Below, one piece after another: positions 1 through 5,293 of a stretch of 11,944 nucleotides of DNA (position 1 is the first letter of the stretch; every line of letters begins with the position of its first letter). The notes beneath the pieces are model-generated. The model saw only the letters and a program-made list of their open reading frames with translations, was not told where the DNA came from and searched no databases. The position numbers were made by a program, and so were the translations under genes. Source of the DNA: an uncultured Oscillospiraceae bacterium (GTDB lineage: Bacteria; Bacillota; Clostridia; Oscillospirales; Oscillospiraceae); NCBI GenBank assembly GCA_934635545.1, contig CAKTZN010000041.1, positions 1-11,944 of the forward strand. Reading direction: 5' to 3'.

Positions 1-35
1 ACCAGGCCCAGCAGGAAGGAAGAAAAATATGTCAT
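1..35 (-). CDS. Start of a gene running off the left edge (probable membrane protein)
   Basis: On the minus strand an ATG at 35-33 follows a GAGGTG ribosome binding site with a 5-nt gap. It opens a reading frame of MTYFSSFLLGL before the window ends. The short hydrophobic start looks like a signal peptide or first membrane segment. A plausible extended -10 element lies about 95 bases upstream, and an 11-bp direct repeat sits in the leader. Only eleven complete codons are visible, so the product cannot be identified. The call rests on the ribosome binding site, the start codon and the hydrophobic residues alone. Confidence 0.45.
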   Translation of the reverse strand, partial: MTYFSSFLLGL

Positions 36-47
36 AGAGTCACCTCA

Positions 48-78
48 TGTCATATCCGAATACTTTTTGTCATATCCG
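48..78 (-). repeat. Direct repeat CGGATATGACA x2 ahead of the left-edge gene
   Basis: The 11-mer TGTCATATCCG occurs at 48-58 and 68-78 on the plus strand, reading CGGATATGACA in the direction of the left-edge gene. The copies are 20 bp apart, close to two helical turns. A shorter match, TGTCATA, lies at 30-36 over the start codon. The copy nearest the gene ends just before the ribosome binding site. The spacing would suit a repressor or an RNA-binding regulator, but that is inference. Confidence 0.5.
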
Positions 79-122
79 GCATGGAAATTACTGTTTGTTA
101 TCAGTTATCGTGGAAGATATCA

Positions 123-136
123 AGTATAGTATACCA
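123..136 (-). promoter_or_regulatory. Candidate extended -10 promoter for the left-edge gene
   Basis: On the minus strand TGGTATACT (136-128) matches an extended -10 element, TG-N-TATACT. A second TATACT overlaps it at 128-123. No good -35 hexamer is seen 16-18 bp upstream, where the sequence is a run of T. If used, the transcript would begin near 115-120 and have a leader of roughly 80 nt containing the CGGATATGACA repeats. Confidence 0.4.
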
Positions 137-225
137 TATCTATGAAAAAAATGCCACTGTTATTTACAACAGGGCCATGCAAAAAGAGAACACAAAGTAT
201 AGCGCAGGAATTTCTTACACCGGGT

Positions 226-308
226 GTAGGGGAGGGGCTCTGCCCCTCCCGCCAAATACACAATGGCATTTCCGACAAGCGGCGGGCGGGGTAGAACCCC
301 GCCCCTAC
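226..308. repeat. Pair of facing GTAGGGG palindromes (MITE-like 83-bp element)
   Basis: Two 28-nt units face each other: 226-253 on the plus strand and 308-281 on the minus strand, with a 27-nt spacer. Each begins GTAGGGG, ends CCCGCC and folds into a 9-bp stem with a 3-nt loop (230-238 with 242-250; 284-292 with 296-304). The units differ at four positions. These form two base pairs that changed together: A-T at 233/247 in one is C-G in the other, and C-G at 238/242 is T-A. The whole is also a large imperfect inverted repeat. It resembles small dispersed palindromic or MITE-like elements; no transposase is present. Confidence 0.65.
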
Positions 309-336
309 GCACAAGTAATCGCCCTGCAGCCTGATA

Positions 337-374
337 AGCACAAAAGAGAACGCCGGGGCGTTCTCTTTTGTGCT
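337..374 (-). terminator. Rho-independent terminator of the sigma-factor/membrane-protein unit
   Basis: There is a perfect 18-bp inverted repeat: left arm 337-354 and right arm 357-374, with only GG between. On the minus strand the GC core (GAACGCC/GGCGTTC) is followed by TCTCTTTTGTGCTT, giving a T-rich 3' side. The right arm overlaps the TAG stop codon (375-373) of the upstream gene, so translation ends at the base of the stem. Confidence 0.8.
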
Positions 375-1896
375 ATTCGGTTTCGTCCTCCACAGGCGGC
401 CAGATCTGTATACAGGTCTGCCACTTCTTATAGCAGCCGTTCGTATTCCACTCGTGCCACAGTGTCAATGCGTCCCGGAAGGGATAGACCGGCTTCGTCT
501 GTCGGGCGTAGTTGCACCAGCTATACAGCGACGGCATCTCCGGTGTCAGCATTTCGGCATCGTACAGGAGATAGGCCCGTGTGTTCTCGCCGCGGCGCAT
601 CCGCGACCACTCCGCGATCATGCTGGTGTTCTGTGTGGTGCCGAAGATGTTGGTGGTCTCATAGCTGCCGCTCTCCACCGAGTAGAAGTCCGCCGCATAG
701 GACTGGCCGTCTTTCTCGCACAGCAGGCGGCCGCTATTCCATCCGCCGGGGCTCCACGACTCCTCGTTTTCCTGCCACACAGGCCAGATCTCCATACCCT
801 CCGCAAGGCAGTCTCCGGACGGCCGGTCAATCGCCGCATAGTGCAGCACGACAGCCCGCTGTCTGCCCGCTTCCTCCACCAGCACCACCACATGGGTCAC
901 AGCGTTCTCATAAATGTCGTACACCCGATAGGTATAACGGTAGCTGCCGTCCGGCTGCTTCTCCGCACTGCTATACTCCCAGCGGGGCGGCGGGTCATTG
1001 TTCCACACCGATGTGGTGACCTCGCGGTAGATATCCCTCTCATACAGAGGCTCTGTCTCCGCATACACCTTCACCGCGCCGGACATGTGCGCCACTTCCT
1101 CCGCCGTCAGGTCGTCCAGCACCTGCTCCGGAAAGCCCAAGTCCAGCAGCTCCGCCCGGATAGTCTCGTCCTGAGGCGCGTCATCCCGCACCTGCCAGTT
1201 CATGGGATACCGCTGGCCCAGGAACATGGCCAGCAGCACCGCCGCCAGCGTCAGCCCCAGATAGCCCCACAGCACCGCCGCCGAGGGCAGGCGCACCGGC
1301 GCGGCGTGGATGGCGTAGCCCGTGTCCGCGAGAGAGCGGGCCAGCTTTACCAGATTCCGCAGGATCACGATATACGCGATCAACAGCGGCAGCACCGCCA
1401 GCCAGCCGCTCAGTTTGATGAAGGCCAGCACGCACAGCGCCGCATAGAAGATCACCAGCGCACCGGCGGCGGGCGCGGCGGGCTTCTCCGCTCCGGCGGC
1501 ACGGGATACCCCCACCATGCCCCGCCACAGGCAGATATACAGTGCGAATGTCATGGCCATGACTGCATAGGCCGGGATGTTTTTCACATCCACGGGCAAG
1601 GCCGCCAGCGTGAAGGACGCGCTGCGCACTACGGCGATGGCGATGGACAGCCGCCAGCACCATTGCAGCGCCCGGTTCTCCTGCCGCAGGGTACGGAAGC
1701 CCAGCACCATCAGGATACCGCCCAGGGCAGGCAGGATCATGTCCAGATACAGAAACTTGAAGGTGATGGTGGTCAGGCCCATGCCCCACAGCACCAGCGC
1801 CATGGCCTCCCGCCAAGGGTTCACCTCCGCCATGGCCGGGGGCAGCGCAGAGGCGTCCTCCTGCAGCATCTGATCAAAGCGCAGATCGTCACTCAC
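373..1896 (-). CDS. Polytopic membrane protein paired with an ECF sigma factor; candidate anti-sigma or sensor
   Basis: The product is about 507 residues. I take the GTG at 1896 as the start because GGGAGG (1910-1905) lies 8 nt upstream; this makes the gene overlap the sigma-factor stop by 8 bp, suggesting translational coupling. A short N-terminal tail of about 30 residues precedes some six or seven hydrophobic segments (roughly residues 30-65, 82-125, 145-180 and 205-227). A soluble C-terminal part of about 280 residues follows and is rich in Trp, Tyr, Glu and Asp. Near its start is DLGFPEQVLDDLTAEEVAHM, an acidic helical stretch. I see no zinc anti-sigma motif (HxxxCxxC) and no enzyme signature. 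By position it probably senses an envelope signal and holds the sigma factor, or is its regulated partner. That function is inference, and I recognise no named family. Confidence 0.75.
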   Translation of the reverse strand: MSDDLRFDQMLQEDASALPPAMAEVNPWREAMALVLWGMGLTTITFKFLYLDMILPALGGILMVLGFRTLRQENRALQWCWRLSIAIAVVRSASFTLAALPVDVKNIPAYAVMAMTFALYICLWRGMVGVSRAAGAEKPAAPAAGALVIFYAALCVLAFIKLSGWLAVLPLLIAYIVILRNLVKLARSLADTGYAIHAAPVRLPSAAVLWGYLGLTLAAVLLAMFLGQRYPMNWQVRDDAPQDETIRAELLDLGFPEQVLDDLTAEEVAHMSGAVKVYAETEPLYERDIYREVTTSVWNNDPPPRWEYSSAEKQPDGSYRYTYRVYDIYENAVTHVVVLVEEAGRQRAVVLHYAAIDRPSGDCLAEGMEIWPVWQENEESWSPGGWNSGRLLCEKDGQSYAADFYSVESGSYETTNIFGTTQNTSMIAEWSRMRRGENTRAYLLYDAEMLTPEMPSLYSWCNYARQTKPVYPFRDALTLWHEWNTNGCYKKWQTCIQIWPPVEDETE

Positions 1897-2422
1897 AGAA
1901 GTCACCTCCCAACAACTGCCGCAGCTTTTGCCGCAGGCGGTACAGCCGCCCCTCCACCGCCCGCTCCGTCAGGCACAGCTCGGCGGCCATCTGGGCGGTG
2001 GACTGGCAGTAGTAGTATTTTCGATAGAACAGGCTCCGCTCCTCCGGCAGCAGACCTGCGATGGCCGCCTGCAGCCGCCGCTGGCGCTCCCGGCGCAGCA
2101 GCTCCTCCTCGGCGCTGCCGCCGGTGTGGGGTACGGTCTCCTCCAGCGGCGCGTCCGCCCGGGCATGGCGGGCGCGGTTCAGGGCGGCGTTGCGGCTCAG
2201 CACCGTCAGCCAAGCTTTCAATGCGCCCTTGTCGCCGTCGAAGCTGTCCGCCGTCTGCCAGATCTTCAGGGAAATGTCGGCATAGCACTCCTCCCGATCC
2301 CGCTCATCCGTCAGGATGGGCCGCAGGATGTAGCGGATCAGCGGCCCGTACTGCCGCAGCAGCGCATGCAGCGCGGCCTCGTCGCCGCCCGCGATCTTCG
2401 CCATCAGCGTCCGCTCGTCCAA
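1889..2422 (-). CDS. ECF-type RNA polymerase sigma factor
   Basis: This 177-residue protein has the two-domain layout of a sigma-70 family ECF factor. Region 2 (about residues 14-86) includes the typical DREECYADISLKIW stretch and an ALKAWLTVLSRNAALNRAR helix. A short variable linker follows. Region 4 (about 119-172) has LPEERSLFYRKYYY followed by a helix-turn-helix, STAQMAAELCLTERAVEGRL, and YRLRQKL. The start is a TTG at 2422, placed 6 nt after a purine-rich GGAGGGGAGGGG site; an ATG at 2404 is the alternative but would trim the first helix. The stop overlaps the start of the membrane-protein gene. ECF factors direct RNA polymerase to a small regulon, usually under control of a membrane anti-sigma. 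No convincing sigma-A promoter was found upstream, so autoregulation is possible but unproven. Confidence 0.88.
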   Translation of the reverse strand: MDERTLMAKIAGGDEAALHALLRQYGPLIRYILRPILTDERDREECYADISLKIWQTADSFDGDKGALKAWLTVLSRNAALNRARHARADAPLEETVPHTGGSAEEELLRRERQRRLQAAIAGLLPEERSLFYRKYYYCQSTAQMAAELCLTERAVEGRLYRLRQKLRQLLGGDFCE

Positions 2423-2474
2423 CCGTATCCCCTCCCCTCCGGATATGTCTCTACTCTATACTACACCATTTTCA

Positions 2475-2500
2475 CCCAAAACCCACGGAAAATTTTTGGG
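2475..2500. promoter_or_regulatory. Weak inverted repeat in the sigma-factor leader region
   Basis: CCCAAAA (2475-2481) and TTTTGGG (2494-2500) form a 7-bp inverted repeat with a 12-nt gap, about 55-80 bases upstream of the sigma-factor start. It could be an operator or chance; a TAGTAT at 2463-2458 could be a -10 but has no recognisable -35. Confidence 0.2.
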
Positions 2501-2522
2501 ACAGAGGCATCAATTTCCATAT

Positions 2523-2552
2523 AAAACGGCGCGGCCATAGCCGCGCCGTTTT
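2523..2552 (-). terminator. Terminator after the GNAT gene
   Basis: There is a perfect 13-bp inverted repeat, AAAACGGCGCGGC (2523-2535) and GCCGCGCCGTTTT (2540-2552), with a 4-nt loop, starting 6 bases after the acetyltransferase stop codon. On the minus strand the GC stem is followed by TTTTAT. The A/T symmetry could let it work in both directions. It separates the GNAT gene from the sigma-factor unit. Confidence 0.85.
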
Positions 2553-2558
2553 GAAGCT

Positions 2559-3017
2559 TTATTTCTCCCGGATCATGTGATAGAACACACCGTCTCCCGC
2601 CGGGGTGGTCTGGCGGATCGGCTCTCCCACAATGCGGAAGCCCGCCTTCTCATAGCACCTGACGGCCCGTGCATTCCACGTTCTGACCTCCAGATACAGG
2701 GGTTTCCCTGGAAAAAGGCGTTGGGAGATGTCCCATGCCATCCGGGTCATCTGCTGGCCGTACCCCTTGCCGCAGCAGGCCGGGTCTGCCCCGATGCCGA
2801 AAAAGACCTCCGTCTCCTCCTCATAGAGATTGATGAAGCCCACCAGCACCGCGCCGTCGAAAAAGGAATAGAAGTTGTTCTTCGGATCAGCAAAGCCCAC
2901 GCCGCGGGCCTTCTGGGCCTCATAGGCGTCGTTGTTATAGATGGCGTATGCGCCGTCATACTGCCACGCGGTGATGCGGTATTTCTCCTCTTCGGTGGTC
3001 TTGTGATAGGTCAGCAT
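2559..3017 (-). CDS. GNAT-family N-acetyltransferase
   Basis: This 152-residue protein has the GNAT fold that transfers an acetyl group from acetyl-CoA to an amine. Strand beta-4 and the CoA pyrophosphate loop are at about residues 70-90 (VFFGIGADPACCGKGYGQQM), with the GKGYG turn clear. Cys occupies the position where Gln or Arg is common. The C-terminal motif, LYLEVRTWNARAVRCYEKAG (about 108-127), is the usual beta-5/alpha-4 block, followed by FRIVGE. The ATG at 3017 has AGGAG 5 nt upstream. The substrate cannot be read from the sequence. The gene stands alone, with a palindrome upstream and a terminator just downstream. Confidence 0.85.
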   Translation of the reverse strand: MLTYHKTTEEEKYRITAWQYDGAYAIYNNDAYEAQKARGVGFADPKNNFYSFFDGAVLVGFINLYEEETEVFFGIGADPACCGKGYGQQMTRMAWDISQRLFPGKPLYLEVRTWNARAVRCYEKAGFRIVGEPIRQTTPAGDGVFYHMIREK

Positions 3018-3063
3018 ATGTTCTCCTGTGGGGTCGTTGTCTGCGACGGCTTTTCCGGTATAC

Positions 3064-3092
3064 GGCGGGGCGTCGGGAACGCCGCCCCCTAC
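3064..3092 (-). repeat. Third, diverged GTAGGGG palindrome
   Basis: On the minus strand this 29-nt stretch starts GTAGGGG and ends CCCCGCC, like the two units at 226-308. Its inner stem, GGCGT/ACGCC, closes a 5-nt TCCCG loop, and the outer stem carries two mismatches. It lies in the 106-bp gap between rnc and the GNAT gene and is not followed by a T-run, so it does not look like a standard terminator. Confidence 0.5.
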
Positions 3093-3123
3093 GAAGCAGA
3101 AAGGCCGAAGATTTCTTGTCAGC

Positions 3124-3810
3124 TTACTTCATCTGCTCCAATGCGGCGCGGGCGGCGGACTGCTCCGCCTCCTTCTTGCTGTGGCCGGAGCCCAGGCCGA
3201 TGACCTGACCATTCAGCGTCACCGCCACGGCGAACACCTTGGCGTGATCCGGGCCGCTCTCGGACACCGGCTCATAGTGCAGCACCTGGTTGGGCTTGCG
3301 CTGCACCAGCTCCTGCAGCTCGGTCTTGCAGTCACGGCGGCGGCTCTCCACCACCTCCTCCTGCTCCTTATCCAGCAGGATGCGATGGATCAGCGCGCGG
3401 GCCTTGTCGATGCCGCCGTCCAAATACACCGCGGCCAGCACCGCCTCCACCGCATCCGCCAGAATGGACGGACGGCGGCGGCCGCCGCCGCTCTCCTCGC
3501 CCTTACCCAGCAGCAGGAAGTCCCCCAGGCGCAGGCTCTGGGCCACCTCGTGCAGGCTCTCCTCGCACACCAGGGCAGCGCGGATACGGGTCAGCTCGCC
3601 CTCCGGCAGGTCGGGATGCTTACGGTACAGAAAGTCCGCCGACACGAAGCCCAGCACCGCGTCGCCCAGGAACTCCAGCCGCTCGTTGCTGGCAATGCCC
3701 ATGCTGCGGTGCTCGTTGGCGTAGGAGCTGTGGTACAGCGCGCCCCGCAGCAGCTCCGGATCGTTGAAGCGATAGCCCAGCCGCTCCTCCAGTTGATGTA
3801 AAGTTTCCAT
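3124..3810 (-). CDS. rnc: Ribonuclease III
   Basis: This 228-residue double-strand-specific endoribonuclease processes rRNA precursors and cleaves structured mRNAs. The N-terminal endonuclease domain carries the family signature NERLEFLGDA at residues 42-51. Metal-binding residues Glu43, Glu46, Asp50, Asp119 and Glu122 are all present (E. coli E38, E41, D45, D114, E117). The dsRNA-binding domain covers about 158-228, with the expected C-terminal GSGHSKKEAEQSAARAALE helix. I chose the ATG at 3810 because AAGGG lies 9 nt upstream; an in-frame ATG at 3819 sits almost on top of that site. An upstream extension of the frame would run through the acpP terminator and is not real. The usual clostridial smc/ftsY neighbours do not follow. 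Confidence 0.95.
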   Translation of the reverse strand: METLHQLEERLGYRFNDPELLRGALYHSSYANEHRSMGIASNERLEFLGDAVLGFVSADFLYRKHPDLPEGELTRIRAALVCEESLHEVAQSLRLGDFLLLGKGEESGGGRRRPSILADAVEAVLAAVYLDGGIDKARALIHRILLDKEQEEVVESRRRDCKTELQELVQRKPNQVLHYEPVSESGPDHAKVFAVAVTLNGQVIGLGSGHSKKEAEQSAARAALEQMK

Positions 3811-3827
3811 GCTTTCCATCCCTTTCC

Positions 3828-3877
3828 GGGCCGTCGCCCACAGGATCCCACGGTGTGGATCCCATGGGCGGTGGCCC
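3828..3877 (-). promoter_or_regulatory. 50-nt palindrome in the rnc leader, abutting the ribosome binding site
   Basis: The arms are 3828-3840 and 3865-3877 (13 nt, two mismatches), then a symmetric 2-nt step, then GGATCC on each side (3843-3848, 3857-3862) and an 8-nt apical loop. In the rnc transcript this gives 5 bp, an A/C-C/A mismatch, 6 bp, two G-U pairs and 6 bp: about 19 of 21 positions paired. It ends one base before the GGAAAGGG ribosome binding site (3827-3820). No T-run follows, so it is unlikely to be a terminator. A role in rnc control is inference; it could also be a dispersed palindrome. Confidence 0.6.
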
Positions 3878-3892
3878 AAAGCAAATTTTCGA

Positions 3893-3928
3893 AAAGAAAA
3901 CCCCACGTCGATCGGTGGGGTTTTCTTT
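3893..3928 (-). terminator. Terminator of acpP
   Basis: AAAGAAAACCCCAC (3893-3906) and GTGGGGTTTTCTTT (3915-3928) pair over 14 bp around an 8-nt loop. On the minus strand the CCCCAC/GTGGGG core is followed by TTTTCTTTTC, a classical T-tract, beginning 13 bases after the acpP stop codon. It isolates acpP from rnc, although read-through is possible. Confidence 0.88.
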
Positions 3929-3941
3929 CTATGTACAAGTA

Positions 3942-4187
3942 TCACTCGATGTGGCTGCTGAGATAGCGGACACAATCGCCTACAGTCTTCAGGGACTGAA
4001 GATCCTCTTCATCGATCTCGCCGATGTCGAATTCCTCCTCCATCGCCATCACCAGCTCCACCAGATCCACGGAATCCGCGCCCAGGTCGTCCACAAAGGA
4101 ACTGTCCATGGTCACTTCGTCTGCATCGATGGCAAACTGCTCCGCGATCAGATCCTGCATGGTCTTGAAGATCGTCTCCGGTGTCAT
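3942..4187 (-). CDS. acpP: Acyl carrier protein
   Basis: This small acidic protein of 81 residues carries growing acyl chains on a phosphopantetheine arm for fatty-acid and phospholipid synthesis in the cytosol. The attachment motif [12 protein letters not shown] is present, with Ser39 as the modified residue, within the usual four-helix pattern (first helix [14 protein letters not shown], third-helix area around [16 protein letters not shown]). An AGGAG-type ribosome binding site lies 9-11 nt before the ATG. Placed directly after plsX, whose enzyme uses acyl-ACP, it has its own strong promoter and terminator, as fits an abundant protein. Confidence 0.95.
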   Translation of the reverse strand: MTPETIFKTMQDLIAEQFAIDADEVTMDSSFVDDLGADSVDLVELVMAMEEEFDIGEIDEEDLQSLKTVGDCVRYLSSHIE

Positions 4188-4227
4188 AGGAAGTTACTCC
4201 TCCTTTCAGATTGCGTTATCTTGGAAA

Positions 4228-4256
4228 ATAATACGGCAATCCTATCACGCTGTCAA
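4228..4256 (-). promoter_or_regulatory. Sigma-A promoter of acpP
   Basis: On the minus strand a perfect -35 TTGACA (4256-4251) and a -10 TATTAT (4233-4228) are separated by exactly 17 bp. Transcription should begin near 4220, giving a leader of about 35 nt before the acpP ATG. It lies in the 95-bp gap after plsX. I saw no FapR-like operator in or beside it. Confidence 0.88.
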
Positions 4257-4282
4257 TACCTTTTTCGTAAATTTCTCGTGAT

Positions 4283-5293
4283 TTAGGCATTGACGGCCAT
4301 TTCGTCCACATGGGCGGCGATCTCGTCCACCAGGCCGCTGGCGGCGACCTCCTTCGCCTGGCCGATGGCATTCTCGATGGCCTCGTCATTGGAGGAGCCG
4401 TGGGCCTTGATCACCGGCTTGGAAATGCCGATGAAGGCGGTGCCGCCCACCTTGTTGGGGTCAAGCTGCGCCTTGAAAGCGTTCAGCCCCGGCAGCACCA
4501 TGGCGCCCGCCAGCTTGGTCAGCAGATTCTTCTTGAAAATGGCCTTCAGGGAGCTTCCGGCGTAGGAGCCGATGCCCTCGATGGTTTTCAGCATCACGTT
4601 GCCGGAGAAGCCGTCGGTCACCAGCACGTCGCAGCCGCCCTTGATGGCCTCCTTGGCCTCGATATTGCCGATGAAGTTCAGCCGCTCCTGCTTCAGCAGC
4701 AGTTCACGGGTCTGGCGCTGGAGGTCGGTGCCCTTCTCCGCCTCTACGCCGATGTTGAGCAGGCCCACCCGGGGATTTGCGATGCCCAGCACATGGCTGG
4801 CGTAAAAGCTGCCCAGATAGGCGAACTGCAGCAGGTACTCCGGCGTACACTCGGCATTGGCGCCGCAGTCGATCAGCACGCAGCGGCCGGTAGTGGTGGG
4901 CATGACCGGCGCCATGGCGGCCCGGCGGATGCCCCGGATGCGCTTGGTGATCAGGGTGGCCCCGGTCAGCAGCGCGCCGGTGGAGCCGGCGGAGATGAAA
5001 GCGTCGCCCTTGCCGTCACGCAGCAGCGTCAGGCCCACGCCCATGGAGCTGTCCTTCTTCCGGCGGAACACCGTGGCGGGATCGTCCTCCATAGTGACCT
5101 CCTCGGTGGTGGGCACGATGTCCATGCCCCGGGGCAGCTCACTGACGCCGCACTGGGCCAGCGCATCACGGATGGCGGCCTCGTCGCCGGTGAGGGTAAT
5201 GTCCACGCCCCAGCGCTTCTGTCCCCGCACTGCCCCCTTGACGATGGCCAGCGGCGCGTTATCGCCGCCCATGGCGTCTACGATGATCCTCAT
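4283..5293 (-). CDS. plsX: Phosphate acyltransferase PlsX
   Basis: This 336-residue enzyme converts acyl-ACP to acyl-phosphate, the donor used by PlsY in the first step of phosphatidic acid synthesis. It is a peripheral cytosolic enzyme of full family length. Visible signatures are the N-terminal DAMGGDNAP (residues 7-15), EDDPATVFRRKKDSSM (69-84), the glycine-rich SAGSTGALLTGA (101-112), LIDCGAN (140-146), LLNIGVEAEKGTD (178-190) and VTDGFSGNVMLKT (225-237). Its ATG overlaps the trmFO stop in an ATGA junction, so it is likely translated by coupling from the topA-trmFO mRNA. Confidence 0.96.
   Translation of the reverse strand: MRIIVDAMGGDNAPLAIVKGAVRGQKRWGVDITLTGDEAAIRDALAQCGVSELPRGMDIVPTTEEVTMEDDPATVFRRKKDSSMGVGLTLLRDGKGDAFISAGSTGALLTGATLITKRIRGIRRAAMAPVMPTTTGRCVLIDCGANAECTPEYLLQFAYLGSFYASHVLGIANPRVGLLNIGVEAEKGTDLQRQTRELLLKQERLNFIGNIEAKEAIKGGCDVLVTDGFSGNVMLKTIEGIGSYAGSSLKAIFKKNLLTKLAGAMVLPGLNAFKAQLDPNKVGGTAFIGISKPVIKAHGSSNDEAIENAIGQAKEVAASGLVDEIAAHVDEMAVNA

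Larger units (their letters stand above)
36..372. other. Gene-free intergenic stretch
   Basis: No supported gene lies here. Reading from the right, it holds the terminator of the membrane-protein gene (337-374), the facing palindromes (226-308), a lone copy of AAAAGAGAAC (182-191), a candidate extended -10 promoter (123-136) and direct repeats (48-78). It is visibly more AT-rich at 1-220 than the neighbouring coding DNA. Short open frames crossing it lack ribosome binding sites and coding character. Confidence 0.7.

Noticed and set aside
196..201. A minus-strand TATACT as a second -10 element
   Set aside because: No -35 hexamer is seen at 16-18 bp and there is no TG extension; the extended -10 at 128-136 is a better candidate.
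370..2580. A plus-strand open frame of about 736 codons opposite the sigma-factor unit
   Set aside because: It is a shadow of the minus-strand sigma factor and membrane protein, low in complexity, and starts inside the terminator hairpin.
3811..3975. N-terminal extension of RNase III by up to 55 residues
   Set aside because: The extended frame runs through the acpP terminator and overlaps the acpP 3' end. The 228-residue form matches the family length and has a well-placed ribosome binding site.
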